DNA from: JANLTP01 sp031363055
GTDB lineage: Bacteria > Pseudomonadota > Gammaproteobacteria > Burkholderiales > Burkholderiaceae_E
Reading direction: 5' to 3'
Assembly (NCBI GenBank): GCA_031363055.1
Contig: JANLTP010000097.1
Location: forward strand, 12,326-76,325
Length of the DNA stretch: 64,000 nt
This document shows, one piece after another, positions 1 through 8,964 of this stretch. Within the stretch, counting starts at the first letter, position 1, and each line of letters opens with the position of its first letter. The translations under genes were made by a program, and so were the position numbers. The notes under the pieces were generated by a model. That model was not told the origin of the DNA. It was given only the letters and a program-made list of their open reading frames with translations, and made no database searches.

Positions 1-105
1 GATAAACGGCATGATGGCCTCATCGGCGCCCATTTTCCAGACGCCGTAGCTCTCACCCATGTCGCAGTTCAAATCAATATTCACGACGTTCAATGTCTTA
101 TTCAT
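1..105 (-). CDS. pxpA: 5-oxoprolinase subunit A (PxpA, LamB/YcsF family), N-terminal part
   Basis: Only the first 35 codons are inside the window; the gene runs off the left edge. The visible residues include IDLNCDMGESYG and a following MGADEAIMPFI, the N-terminal signature of LamB/YcsF proteins. Family role: subunit of the ATP-dependent PxpABC enzyme that opens 5-oxoproline (pyroglutamate) to glutamate in the cytoplasm. Its ATG overlaps the TGA of the upstream pxpC gene by four bases (102-105), so the two are translationally coupled. Identification is supported by the pxpB-pxpC-pxpA neighbourhood. Confidence 0.93.
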   Translation of the reverse strand, partial: MNKTLNVVNIDLNCDMGESYGVWKMGADEAIMPFI

Positions 106-1154
106 GCTGCTCCGAATTCCGATTGGATGGATCGTATTTTGGCATCAAGACTCTGGCGCGCCCGCTTTTTCAAGGCCAGCGCTTCCTCCAGCGAACAGCG
201 AACAAAGCGTAGCCGCTCACCGGGTCGCAGTTGCGCGAGTCGCGAGATATCGACGCTGGCGACTTCGAGAATCTTCGCATAACCGCCGGTGGTCTGGTGA
301 TCGGCCATCAGCGCAATCGGCAAGCCGCTGGCGGGCACCTGTACCGTCCCCAGGCAAGTTGGGCCGGACAAGATATCGCCGGACTTCTCCCGGACCAGCT
401 CCGGTCCTGCCAGTCGAAATCCGATTCGATTCGATTGCGGTGACACCCGCCAGCTCGCCTGAAAGATTTTCTGCCGTGCTTCGGCGTTAAACCATTCGAA
501 ATGCAAGCCGGGCATGGCATACACCAGAATCGGATCTCGATCCGGTAGGGTCATCGGCGGCACCGACCAGCGCACGGTCGAAAAGCCGCTCTGCGTGTTC
601 ACGGTGCGCGCGTTCATGGATGAAGTGCGCAGCCGCTCAGTCAGCCGCGCAAAGCGCGCGCTTGAAAGTTCGCTGACGTCACTGGCCAGCGGCAGTCCAT
701 CGCCCGAGCGCAGCGCCCGACCTTGCAAGCCGCCAAAGCTCGCTGGCAAATAAGTGCTGCGACTGCCCAGGACCGGATCGACCTGTATGCCGCCGGCGAT
801 TGCCAGATACGCCCGTCCGCCCAAAAACGCATGACTGATATGCAGCCGCGCACCGGCCGACAGCAGCACCGGTCGGTCCTGCGGACAGCGCTGACCATTC
901 ACGGTGACATCGAATTGTGCGCCAGAAAGGGCGATCAATACCGGCTCCGGGAATATCAGCTCGGGACCAATCATGGTGATTTCGAGCGTCGCCTGGTTAC
1001 GCTCATTACCGACCAGCACATTGGCCAGTTCATGGGCACGCGCATCCATGGCCCCGCCTGGGACGATACCCAGATGCTGCAGGCCGGGGCGCCCCAAATC
1101 CTGAACACCACTGAGCATGCCAGGGCGCAGTACCTGCGCCGTTACTGGACTCAC
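102..1154 (-). CDS. pxpC: 5-oxoprolinase subunit C (PxpC, KipA / carboxyltransferase family)
   Basis: 350 residues, the usual size for the KipA/allophanate hydrolase subunit 2 family. Residues 10-27 (LRPGMLSGVQDLGRPGLQ) are the family's N-terminal signature, and NRIGFRLAG near residue 240 also fits. Known role: with PxpB and PxpA, converts 5-oxoproline plus ATP to glutamate. The start is a GTG at 1154 overlapping the TGA of pxpB (GTGA), and the stop overlaps the pxpA ATG, so the three subunits form one minus-strand operon. The sequence looks intact. Confidence 0.93.
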   Translation of the reverse strand: MSPVTAQVLRPGMLSGVQDLGRPGLQHLGIVPGGAMDARAHELANVLVGNERNQATLEITMIGPELIFPEPVLIALSGAQFDVTVNGQRCPQDRPVLLSAGARLHISHAFLGGRAYLAIAGGIQVDPVLGSRSTYLPASFGGLQGRALRSGDGLPLASDVSELSSARFARLTERLRTSSMNARTVNTQSGFSTVRWSVPPMTLPDRDPILVYAMPGLHFEWFNAEARQKIFQASWRVSPQSNRIGFRLAGPELVREKSGDILSGPTCLGTVQVPASGLPIALMADHQTTGGYAKILEVASVDISRLAQLRPGERLRFVRCSLEEALALKKRARQSLDAKIRSIQSEFGAA

Positions 1155-1873
1155 GGCTTGAACTCGCGCTGCAATCGCAGGAACTCCTGGCCTGAGATCG
1201 GCACAAAGCGAACGCGATTACGCGGCGCCAGCAAGCACGGTGAGGCCCGCGCCGAATCGAACAGGATCATCGGCGTGCGGCCAATCAGATTCCAGCCACC
1301 CGGAATCTCGAACGGATAAATGCTTGACTGGGCGTTGGCAATGGCGACCGAGCCGGCCGCCACTTTTGCGCGCGGCGTCGCGCGTCGGGGAACGATCAAT
1401 CCCGGGTCCAGTCCGCCCAGATACGGATGCCCGGGCACAAAGCCCATCATCAGCACCCGGTATTGGGCACTCGAATGCCGGCGCACAACCTCGTCGCTGC
1501 GCAGACCCAGTTGCCGGGCGACGTCGTCCAGGTCAGGCGCAAACTCAGGTTCATAACAGACCGGAATTTCAATCACCGACTCCGATGCCTGATCCGGGAT
1601 CGACGGCAAGCTCAGGCAGACATCGATGAGTTGCCGGCAGGCGTCGATCGGCGACTCAGGTAGACCCAAGTGGTCGGAATCAAAGTGCAGCGCCAATCCA
1701 CCGAGGGTCGGCACGATATCGCGCAGCCAAGCGACGGATTGCGAACGCACGGCGGCGGCCAATTGCTGGACCGCCTCGTTGACCTCGAGATCGAGCTTTT
1801 GCGAGAACTCAATGTACACGGCGTTGTCCCCCAGCGGCAGGATCGCATGCGGCATGTTTTTCGGAGTCGTCAT
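1151..1873 (-). CDS. pxpB: 5-oxoprolinase subunit B (PxpB, KipI family)
   Basis: 240 residues. Early LPLGDNAVYIEF and the central FVPGHPYLGGLDPGL are hallmark KipI/allophanate hydrolase subunit 1 motifs, followed by the family's C-terminal GGWNLIGRTP. First gene of the pxpBCA operon; starts with ATG at 1873 about 80 bp from the creA-like gene. The Shine-Dalgarno match is weak. Together with PxpC and PxpA it salvages pyroglutamate formed by glutamine cyclisation or glutathione turnover (family knowledge). Confidence 0.93.
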   Translation of the reverse strand: MTTPKNMPHAILPLGDNAVYIEFSQKLDLEVNEAVQQLAAAVRSQSVAWLRDIVPTLGGLALHFDSDHLGLPESPIDACRQLIDVCLSLPSIPDQASESVIEIPVCYEPEFAPDLDDVARQLGLRSDEVVRRHSSAQYRVLMMGFVPGHPYLGGLDPGLIVPRRATPRAKVAAGSVAIANAQSSIYPFEIPGGWNLIGRTPMILFDSARASPCLLAPRNRVRFVPISGQEFLRLQREFKP

Positions 1874-1920
1874 GGCAGGAAGGATATTGGGGTTACTAAA
1901 GCGTTCAGTTGGGTGCGCAC

Positions 1921-1944
1921 ATTGACGCGCTCATTGACGCGCTC
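1921..1944. repeat. 12-bp tandem repeat (2 copies)
   Basis: ATTGACGCGCTC occurs twice head to tail between the pxpB start and the creA-like stop. It is one of several short tandem arrays at gene junctions in this window. Confidence 0.8.
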
Positions 1945-1954
1945 ATGCAGGAGC

Positions 1955-2467
1955 TTATTTTTGAGCCGGAATCGGCGTCGAAAGCGGTACCGGTACAGCC
2001 GTGACACTGCTTTTCGGACTGCCCGAGATCACGCGATCCGAGTAGGTCATGTATACCAAGGTGTTTCGCTTTGAGTCGACCGAGCGAACGACATGCAAGG
2101 TTTTGAAGAGTAGGGACATGCGCTCGTTGAACACGATTTCCTGCCGAGGCAAGGTGCCGGTGAAATGGATGTCCGCTACTTGCCGGCAGGCAATCGCGGC
2201 CTCGGAAACATCCTCGGCCAGGCCAAACCAGGACCAGAATCCGCCGGTCTTGGCGCGCGACACATAGCAGGTCACGCCGCCGACCTTGGGATCGTCAAAC
2301 GCTTCGATGACGACTTTATCAGAGCCCGTAATTCGAAAGTTGGTGTTGACGCTGCCAATCTCCTCACGGGCGCAGCCGGTGAATAGAACGGCTGGCAACA
2401 GGACGAGCGCAAGCGCCTGCGGTGCGCCCACTGCTCGGGATAGAGCTTGACGAATGAACTTAAGCAT
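1955..2467 (-). CDS. CreA-like lipoprotein
   Basis: 170 residues. The N-terminus has a hydrophobic segment ending in LFTGC (about residues 28-32), a lipobox, so the mature protein is probably a lipoprotein. The body matches the CreA family: GSDKVVIEAFDDPKV, GVTCYVSRA, DVSEAAIACRQV and a TLVYMTYSDRVI segment near the C-terminus. The two Cys of GVTCYV and IACRQ are typical of the family. Function of CreA is unknown. It is transcribed divergently from the GrpB-family gene with 60 bp between the starts. Confidence 0.88.
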   Translation of the reverse strand: MLKFIRQALSRAVGAPQALALVLLPAVLFTGCAREEIGSVNTNFRITGSDKVVIEAFDDPKVGGVTCYVSRAKTGGFWSWFGLAEDVSEAAIACRQVADIHFTGTLPRQEIVFNERMSLLFKTLHVVRSVDSKRNTLVYMTYSDRVISGSPKSSVTAVPVPLSTPIPAQK

Positions 2468-2527
2468 GAGTACTGACTACCCTTCTGGTGACTACAAAAG
2501 ATCCGCAACAGGCGCTACAGTACACCC

Positions 2528-3058
2528 ATGACGCCCGAACATTCGCTGCAACAGGCCATCAACGAGTCGGTTCGACTCGAGGAATACGATCGCCGCTGGC
2601 CGACTCGCTTCGCGCGTGAACGAGCACGTCTGCTGCGACGGTTCCCGGATCAGTTTTTGGCCATTGAACATTTTGGCAGTACAGCCGTTCCTGGTATGCG
2701 AGCCAAACCGATTATCGATATTCTGGCAGGCGTCGAATCGATGGCCGTTGCCATTGCGCTTAACCAGACCATCAGCCAAGCCGGATACACCACGCTGGCC
2801 GAGTTCAATGCCACGCTCAGCGATCGGCAATGGTTCATGAAATGGTCCAAGGGCCATCGCACCCACCACTTGCATGTCGTCGAGTTTGACGGCGATCAAT
2901 GGCACCGGCGCCTGCGTTTTCGCGATGCCTTGCGTGGCGATGAGCGCCTGGCTTCGGACTATAGCCGGCTCAAGGAAACGCTGGCACAGGAGCATCCGGA
3001 TGACCGGGACGCTTACACTGACGGCAAGGCAGATTTTGTCGATGCCGCGTCTGTTTAG
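2528..3058 (+). CDS. GrpB family protein
   Basis: 176 residues; matches the GrpB family (nucleotidyltransferase-like fold, sometimes found fused to dephospho-CoA kinase). Visible signatures are IEHFGSTAVPGM, KPIIDILAGV, HHLHVVEFDG and the late LRFRDALR. Molecular function is not established in general. Single gene with its own divergent promoter region; starts at ATG 2528. No defects seen. Confidence 0.88.
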   Translation: MTPEHSLQQAINESVRLEEYDRRWPTRFARERARLLRRFPDQFLAIEHFGSTAVPGMRAKPIIDILAGVESMAVAIALNQTISQAGYTTLAEFNATLSDRQWFMKWSKGHRTHHLHVVEFDGDQWHRRLRFRDALRGDERLASDYSRLKETLAQEHPDDRDAYTDGKADFVDAASV

Positions 3059-3194
3059 CACTGAGCGGAAAAATGACCGGTTTGGATATCGGCAGAACAA
3101 CTGCGACTATACGGGTATCGCTGTCCGGTATTGCTTGCCTGAGCGCGCGCAATCATGCTAAACAGGAGTCCGGCCATAAACCGAAAGAATTTGT

Positions 3195-3515
3195 ATGTCC
3201 ACCGCCATTGCTGAATATGAAAAGTTGGTTGCCGCTTTCGCCGAAGCCGAAGGGGTGTCCACAGCACTGCTGTTTGGCAAACCCTGCCTGAAAATCCGCG
3301 GCAAAGCGTTTGTGGCGCAACATAAAGACACGGTTGTGTTCAAGTTGAAAGGCGTCAACCATCAGAAGGCGCTGTCGCTGGCCGGAGCCTTGCTATGGGA
3401 CCCTTCCGACACCGGCCGGCCGATGAAAGAATGGGTCGCCTTGCCGGCCAGTGAAGCGAACCGCTTCGAGGCCTTGTCGAACGCCGCCCTGGCCTACGTT
3501 TCGGCGTCTGTCTGA
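3195..3515 (+). CDS. small TfoX/YjbR-like protein
   Basis: 106 residues, no signal peptide. The pattern LLFGKPCLKIRGKAF, then VVFKLKG, then LWDPSDTGRPMKEWV resembles short stand-alone proteins related to the TfoX N-terminal or MmcQ/YjbR fold. The assignment rests on remembered similarity and is tentative; no function is known. It starts at ATG 3195 and converges on the TOPRIM gene, with 43 bp between the stop codons and no obvious terminator. Confidence 0.6.
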   Translation: MSTAIAEYEKLVAAFAEAEGVSTALLFGKPCLKIRGKAFVAQHKDTVVFKLKGVNHQKALSLAGALLWDPSDTGRPMKEWVALPASEANRFEALSNAALAYVSASV

Positions 3516-3558
3516 ACTTCGCGCTCAAGGAAACGTCGGCGCGCTACTCACCGGAGCG

Positions 3559-4191
3559 TCACGCCCGAGCGGGCATCGGGCCGAAGACATCGATACAGGC
3601 TTGTGCGTCGGCCATGCCCATGATGGAAGTCTTGCGCGTCTTCGGGTTCACACAGGTTTGCGCCAGCAGCGCCGGGTCAATGTTGCCGAGACCGCGATAA
3701 CGGTTGGATTTGATATCGAACAGCGGTGCACGCACCATCTCGATACGACCTGATTCAAGCAGTGGCCGCATCCAGCGATAAAAATACATGAGCATCAGCG
3801 CGCCGCAATGGATGCCATCGGCGTCCGGATCGAATAACAGCAAGACGCGATCGAATCGTAGCGCGGCCAGCATAGGAACGGCTGGCTTAGGTCCGGCTGG
3901 CGTAGCGCCGGCAGGTAAATCTGTGGCCATCGAATCGAAGGCCTGAACACCCAGCGCTTGCTGTAACGCTTGATACAGCTCGAAGACAGCGACCTTTTTC
4001 GCATTCGCACGAAGTGCGTTCAAGGGTTTGCCCTGCATCGGCAGCACCGCCTGAAAGTGTTGACTACGAACAGCACTGACCGCACTGCAGGCCGAATCAC
4101 CTTCGACGATGAAGAGCTCGGCAGTGGAACCTGACCCGGACAGCGCACACGCCTCGAGTTTTATCGGCTTGAGTTTAAAAAATTCGGACAC
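3559..4191 (-). CDS. stand-alone TOPRIM protein related to GyrB/ParE
   Basis: 210 residues from the GTG at 4191 (an AGG-rich stretch lies upstream). It carries the type IIA topoisomerase B-subunit TOPRIM domain without the ATPase and transducer domains: ELFIVEGDSA (catalytic Glu), FQAVLPMQGKPLN, LLLFDPDADGIHCG (metal-binding Asp cluster), LMLMYFYRWMRPL, then YRGLGNIDP, equivalent to the KGLGEM segment of ParE. The frame stays open to 4326, but the extra 45 residues are not GyrB-like. It could be a functional short TOPRIM protein or a parE-derived fragment. Key acidic residues are kept, which argues against simple decay. Confidence 0.7.
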   Translation of the reverse strand: MSEFFKLKPIKLEACALSGSGSTAELFIVEGDSACSAVSAVRSQHFQAVLPMQGKPLNALRANAKKVAVFELYQALQQALGVQAFDSMATDLPAGATPAGPKPAVPMLAALRFDRVLLLFDPDADGIHCGALMLMYFYRWMRPLLESGRIEMVRAPLFDIKSNRYRGLGNIDPALLAQTCVNPKTRKTSIMGMADAQACIDVFGPMPARA

Positions 4192-4355
4192 CCTACACCT
4201 TGTTTGAGATGGTCTTGCTGAGCGGCATGGCCGACTCACGGATTCGTATTGTAAGTAACCGCCGGAATCGGGGCCTGTTGCCAAGTTCCGGCCAACTATC
4301 GTCGGGGTCGATGTCGGCGTGCGCACATCAGTACTCTGCTGAAGTACCGCGACAG

Positions 4356-4400
4356 GTAGTCGCTGAACAAGCAGTCGCCGAACGAGCAGTCGCTGATCAG
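4356..4400. repeat. 15-bp tandem repeat (3 copies) at the hupE-like 3' end
   Basis: Three 15-bp units of the form G(T/C)AGTCGC(T/C)GA(A/T)C(A)(A/G) run up to and across the stop codon of the HupE-like gene (4397). Confidence 0.75.
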
Positions 4401-5644
4401 CCCGGCAACAGGTTGATCAGAAACAGCCGCTCGAGCAACCAGATACCGCCCGCAATGGCCAGTAGCGAGGACAGCGCCGGTACCGCCGCTTGCGACCAGA
4501 GCCGAATATTTCGCGTGAACCAGATCAACGGCCACAGCATTGCAATGAACACCAGTTGACCAAGTTCCACGCCCAGGTTAAAGCCCAACAGTCCCCAGGC
4601 CAGCGAGCCGCCGTCCAGGCCTGCGTCATTCAAGGCCGACGCAAATCCGAAGCCATGGACCAGCCCAAATAGCAGTGCGACCGGCCACCAGCGTGCCTGT
4701 CTGGTACCGAGGAGGTTCATGGCGGCTGCTACGAGGATGCTCAACGCAATCGCCGATTCGACCCAGCGCGATGGTGGTGTCAGCCATTGCAGCACCGACG
4801 CACTGAGGGTAATTGAATGGGCAAGCGTGAAGGCAGTCACCGTCAGCAGGATGACCTTGAGACTGGCACGCGCATCGCTTTCGGCTTGCCATCGACCCTG
4901 GTGCCGTCGCAGCACGGCCGGCAACACCATGAGCACAATGAAGGCCAGATGGTCCCAGCCCACCAGAATGTGATGCATGCCATTTTGAATATGACTGAGC
5001 AACGATGATGACGCGGTCAATGCGTTGGCTGGACCGCCCCCGCCCGGTGTCGCTACGAGCGCCCCGCTTAAATTCAGCTTGACCGGTTTTCCGTCCGGAG
5101 TGACGACAGTTGAGCCATCGCCATGTTTGATGATCGCGCGGTGACTCGGATCGAGTTCACGAAACATCCGATAACTCAGTTCGACCTGATCGGCCTTTGA
5201 CGGGCACTCGAGTTCCAAGCTCAGTACCGCATAGACACCATCGCTGTGTTGTACCAATGCGTGGGAGACTGGCCCGGTCTTGCACGCACCCTTTGAACTC
5301 TGCAGGCTCATGGCCTCCAGACCGGCCCGGCCGATCTCGGCGTGACGACGCCGAACTTCCGCCCAACTCAGTTGGCCATCGCGATTGCTATCGAGATCGA
5401 GCAACAGATCGAGATCACGCAACGCGATATCCCAGCGCATTTGAATCTGGTTGCCTCGAGACTCCAACTCAATATAGGCGTCGCTGGGCTTGTGGGCTTG
5501 AGCGATTGGGGCAGCGACAATGGTCATCGCCAGAAGCATCCAGCGCGTCGCCGGCATGATCGCAACCGTAATCGCAACAACAATCGAACTAAAGATCGCA
5601 CCCAATATCGTATGCATCGTCACGCGCAAGCGCGAGCTGATCAT
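4397..5644 (-). CDS. HupE/UreJ family membrane protein with periplasmic N-domain
   Basis: 415 residues. A hydrophobic N-terminus (VAITVAIMPAT...) is followed by a soluble domain of about 170 residues with a DLDSNRDGQLSW EF-hand-like calcium-loop motif (about residues 84-95). The C-terminal half is polytopic and contains the HupE/UreJ signature HHILVGWDHLAFIVLMVL, plus HGFGFASAL and GFNLGVELGQL. Related proteins are implicated in metal (nickel/cobalt) transport, but the substrate here is unknown. ATG 5644 overlaps the TGA of the TPR gene, so it is the last gene of the ECF-sigma locus. Confidence 0.85.
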   Translation of the reverse strand: MISSRLRVTMHTILGAIFSSIVVAITVAIMPATRWMLLAMTIVAAPIAQAHKPSDAYIELESRGNQIQMRWDIALRDLDLLLDLDSNRDGQLSWAEVRRRHAEIGRAGLEAMSLQSSKGACKTGPVSHALVQHSDGVYAVLSLELECPSKADQVELSYRMFRELDPSHRAIIKHGDGSTVVTPDGKPVKLNLSGALVATPGGGGPANALTASSSLLSHIQNGMHHILVGWDHLAFIVLMVLPAVLRRHQGRWQAESDARASLKVILLTVTAFTLAHSITLSASVLQWLTPPSRWVESAIALSILVAAAMNLLGTRQARWWPVALLFGLVHGFGFASALNDAGLDGGSLAWGLLGFNLGVELGQLVFIAMLWPLIWFTRNIRLWSQAAVPALSSLLAIAGGIWLLERLFLINLLPG

Positions 5645-6891
5645 TTCGCGCCGCTCTCAAGCAACACCGTCAGACGTCGATCCTGAAAGCGGCTCTGCGC
5701 CACAAATTGCTTGATCTTCAGTAGCACGTCGTTGCGACCTGCGGCGCGCGCCGACTCAGCCAGAATCAAGGTGTCAGCAGCTTCTTTTTGTATGGACCAA
5801 TTTTGTTCGGCCAGACTGAGCGCCTTGGCCGGGTCAGCATCGACACTCAAAACCAGACGAGCTTCCTCTCGACCATGCAAGCTTTGACCGCGACTGCGTG
5901 AACCTTCAAAGCGTGCACGCATATCTGCCAACGCGGGCTTTAGTGCGTCAGTACGTTTTAACGCGTGCAAGGCGAGCACCTGCCGCAGCAACAGCACGTC
6001 GGGCACTTGTGCGCCCTTTGCGGGCTGTTTACCGGCAACACTCGACGCCACGGCAAGCGCGTCCTCGGCACGCCCGCGCGTCAACAGAAAATCAGCGAAC
6101 GCTGCGCGCGCATAAAGCGTCGGCGCCAGTCGTACGGCGGCCTCATGGTGGCGCTCGGCTTCATCGTTGCGCGCCTGCCGCTCGAGCATTTCAGCCAGCA
6201 GCGTATGTAACCAGGCGCGGGTGTCGGCATCGAGATGAGCTTCGGCGAGAAGCCGCGCGTTTAATGATTCATAAACATCGAACTGGCCCATCAAACTACG
6301 AACGTCGGCACTACAGGCCTCGGAGACCAGGCCCGGTGCCTGGCTCTGCAGTAACTGGCAGGTTTTCAACGCATCGTCAAAGCGACCGAGCACTTGTTCA
6401 ACGGTCGCTTGCGTCAGCAGCGCCTGGGCATCGCCCGGTTGCGCGCGATTCAACTGCTTGAGATCGGCCAGCGCAGCATCGAATTCATGCATGCTTTGGC
6501 GAATGGTCGCACGCAGTAACACCAGCTCGGCTCGATCACCACTCCACCATGGCGTGAGCGCGGCCTGGGCATAACCCAGGTAACGCGGGTCACCGTCACT
6601 GCGTGACACTTCGACGTAGCGTTGCGCGAGGCGAATCGCCAATCCAAAATTATTGGGGTCGCGTGCGAGCGCCGCCCGCAAACGACTGAGTCCTTGTAAG
6701 GCAGCCGAAGCCGGTACCGTTGCGACAATCTCGTTGTCGTCTTGCGGTACATAGGTCTTTGAAGCTGCAAAGCTCGGACTGATCGCGACCAACGTGACCA
6801 GTCCGACCAGGCACGATAAAACAGCCAGGCCCACAAAGCGGCGCAGCAGCCGGCACAAATCGGTCGTTAAAACATTGATCGATTCATACAT
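5641..6891 (-). CDS. tetratricopeptide-repeat protein, exported
   Basis: About 416 residues from ATG 6891; a GTG at 6906 is an alternative. A GGAAG lies about 8 bases upstream of the ATG. The N-terminal hydrophobic segment ends in PSFAAS, a likely signal-peptidase site. The remainder is alpha-helical TPR-type repeat, for example a stretch from ALADLKQLNRAQPGDAQALL and another from NDEAERHHEAAVRLAPTLY. No catalytic motif is visible. It sits between the lipoprotein and HupE-like genes and overlaps the latter by four bases. It may act as a scaffold for the exported proteins of the locus; that role is inference. Confidence 0.82.
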   Translation of the reverse strand: MYESINVLTTDLCRLLRRFVGLAVLSCLVGLVTLVAISPSFAASKTYVPQDDNEIVATVPASAALQGLSRLRAALARDPNNFGLAIRLAQRYVEVSRSDGDPRYLGYAQAALTPWWSGDRAELVLLRATIRQSMHEFDAALADLKQLNRAQPGDAQALLTQATVEQVLGRFDDALKTCQLLQSQAPGLVSEACSADVRSLMGQFDVYESLNARLLAEAHLDADTRAWLHTLLAEMLERQARNDEAERHHEAAVRLAPTLYARAAFADFLLTRGRAEDALAVASSVAGKQPAKGAQVPDVLLLRQVLALHALKRTDALKPALADMRARFEGSRSRGQSLHGREEARLVLSVDADPAKALSLAEQNWSIQKEAADTLILAESARAAGRNDVLLKIKQFVAQSRFQDRRLTVLLESGAK

Positions 6892-6935
6892 GGCTGCTGC
6901 TTCCACTCATGCTGCCAGTGACCGCTGGATGCCGT

Positions 6936-7256
6936 TCAGGCGCCCAGCGACTGTGGCTCGGCCGCGTCGTCACCGGTTTCCTTGACGTCCGGCATGCTCA
7001 AGGCTTCCGAGGTCTCGTCGCCACTGACCAGCGCTTTGACAAACGCCACAAAGAGGTTCGGCGAGTCACTGACGGTCAACGGTACACTGTTCGACGAAGG
7101 CGACGAGGCCACTGGTGAACCGGCAGCCGGCGTACCAGCCGCCGGTGCTGCGGCGGGGTCAACGGCGCTGCCGCCATCACCACCGCAACCGGCCATCACC
7201 GAGGCGGCGATCACCAAGCCCAGAAAGGCAGCCTTTTTGATTGAATGATTTTTCAT
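6936..7256 (-). CDS. small Pro/Ala-rich lipoprotein
   Basis: 106 residues from ATG 7256, preceded by GAGGA. Charged N-terminus, hydrophobic stretch and VMAGC lipobox (Cys near residue 23) predict a lipoprotein. A low-complexity linker rich in Ala, Pro, Gly and Ser follows, then a short region (LTVSDSPNLFVAFVKALV). No known domain is recognised. It lies 14 bp downstream of the DUF4331 gene and is probably co-transcribed with it. Confidence 0.75.
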   Translation of the reverse strand: MKNHSIKKAAFLGLVIAASVMAGCGGDGGSAVDPAAAPAAGTPAAGSPVASSPSSNSVPLTVSDSPNLFVAFVKALVSGDETSEALSMPDVKETGDDAAEPQSLGA

Positions 7257-7270
7257 GATGACATCCTCAA

Positions 7271-8800
7271 TCAATTGGGCGAACCGGCTAGCGGCGGCTT
7301 GATGTACGGGAAGGCGCCGTCAAACTGGCTTGCGTCGGTCTTCACACCGTCGGTAATAGCCGCACCACCAGCCGGTGCATCCGAAGGCTTGCAACCTACT
7401 GCCAGGGCATCGGTCGCACCCGTCAGGACGCACAGCGCACCCATAGCCACACGCAACTCGATATCAACGACATCATCACCCGGTCGGCGACCATTCGGGA
7501 AGCCCGCCAAATCGCCACCGGCAACACCGAGATTCTTCTGGGCACCGATAGCGGTCGGCGCAATAGCCGTGTTCAATCGCAACATTTCCGACGGCACGAC
7601 ATTCTTCGGCTGATTGACGACCGTTCCGTCCTTTAACTTCAGGCCGGTCAGGAACGCAGCAACCAAATCCGTACGCGGGAAATTAGTGGGCGCCGGTGCA
7701 CTCGGGAACAGCAGCTGGATCAGCGCGGGCAAGGTCGGGTTGGTGACGTAGTCAGCAAACTGGCCATCGTCCTTCGGCTTCGAACCATTGAACCGGTCCT
7801 TGTCCTTGAGGCCAATCACCACCTCATTGACCAACGGCATACCGAGTCGCGACACTTGTACCCAAGCGCCACCATTGACAGCCGTAGTACCGTGACCGGC
7901 CTTGGGCGTTGCGTCGAGCAATCGACCTTGACGCATGCTGGCAGTGGTCCAGGCACCAATCACCGGATCGGCCGCCGTTGCCAAACACGAAATCGGCAAT
8001 TCGAGGACCAGCGAAGTGACGTTCTTGTCATTAAGCTTATCGGTGTTACCACCGGCTTCCGGTCCGAGCGGGTTCAGGTTGATCAGATCGAAAATCTTGC
8101 CCAGCGGAACCTGGAACGGATCTTTGCGTTGACCGACGAACATCTTGCCGCCAGCAGCGCAATTCGGGACATTGATGTCGTAACGATGCTTCCAGGCGTA
8201 CGGAACATAACCATCCGGGCCGCCAAAGGTTTTATCACCAATGTTATCGAGTGGCTTGTCGAACACCGCTGCACCACCGGCCGCGTTGGTAATCGCCGAA
8301 CGTGTGCCTGAGCGGCGGTCGCCGCGCACGATATCAACGGTGTAGGTTTCGCGCACGTTTTGCGTCGCGCCGTTCACTTCGCTGACGCCACCGGCTTGAA
8401 CCAGAGGAATTGCGACGTTCTTGCCACCGATCGGCAAGGTAATGCCCGTGCCGTTCTTGAGGGTATTCTTGAAACGAAACTGGAAGGTCAAGTCTTCCTT
8501 GGCATCGCCGTTATTGTCGATGTGAATTTCGTAGAGCGCGTTCGGATCGAGCGAAAAATAGTTCGGGCCACCGTATGAGTCCTGCAAAGGCACATAGTTG
8601 GCAATGATTGTCACATAGTCGCCGCGACCGGTTTCATAGCTGCGGAACATGTACAGATCAGTGGCGTCGACGCGCGGCTGGCCGGCAACAAACGGCGCCT
8701 CACGGTGACTTGATGCAAGAGCGGTGGTGCCCTGAACAGCGAAAAGCCCGGCCATCGCACAAAGCGACAGACTGCGGCGGAATCGTTTTTTAAGCGACAT
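7271..8800 (-). CDS. DUF4331 domain exported protein
   Basis: 509 residues from ATG 8800, which has a strong AGGAGG seven bases upstream. The signal peptide ends near TTALAS. The mature start SSHREAPFVAGQPRVDATDLYMF is diagnostic of DUF4331: the SHREAP and DxTDLYxF signatures. The function of the family is unknown; it often accompanies TPR and HupE-like proteins under ECF control. It is separated by 164 bp from the anti-sigma gene, so it may have its own sigma-dependent promoter in that gap. Confidence 0.9.
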   Translation of the reverse strand: MSLKKRFRRSLSLCAMAGLFAVQGTTALASSHREAPFVAGQPRVDATDLYMFRSYETGRGDYVTIIANYVPLQDSYGGPNYFSLDPNALYEIHIDNNGDAKEDLTFQFRFKNTLKNGTGITLPIGGKNVAIPLVQAGGVSEVNGATQNVRETYTVDIVRGDRRSGTRSAITNAAGGAAVFDKPLDNIGDKTFGGPDGYVPYAWKHRYDINVPNCAAGGKMFVGQRKDPFQVPLGKIFDLINLNPLGPEAGGNTDKLNDKNVTSLVLELPISCLATAADPVIGAWTTASMRQGRLLDATPKAGHGTTAVNGGAWVQVSRLGMPLVNEVVIGLKDKDRFNGSKPKDDGQFADYVTNPTLPALIQLLFPSAPAPTNFPRTDLVAAFLTGLKLKDGTVVNQPKNVVPSEMLRLNTAIAPTAIGAQKNLGVAGGDLAGFPNGRRPGDDVVDIELRVAMGALCVLTGATDALAVGCKPSDAPAGGAAITDGVKTDASQFDGAFPYIKPPLAGSPN

Positions 8801-8922
8801 AAAACCTCCTGGCGTGGCTAACATTGAGAAATGACACCCGCAGCGGTGAGCGCGGATTCGTCTTTTGTATGTACGGCTCGGGATGGGTTTTGGATTTGCG
8901 GAAGGTAAACCGACGAAAGCTT

Positions 8923-8943
8923 CGTAAGTGTCAGGAACTTACG
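8923..8943. promoter_or_regulatory. inverted repeat upstream of the DUF4331 gene
   Basis: CGTAAGT and ACTTACG form 7-bp arms separated by seven bases in the leader between the anti-sigma stop and the DUF4331 start. It could be an operator or a hairpin at the end of the sigma/anti-sigma transcript; no T-run is present. Confidence 0.35.
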
Positions 8944-8964
8944 GACCTTCCGTTGCTTGCGGAT

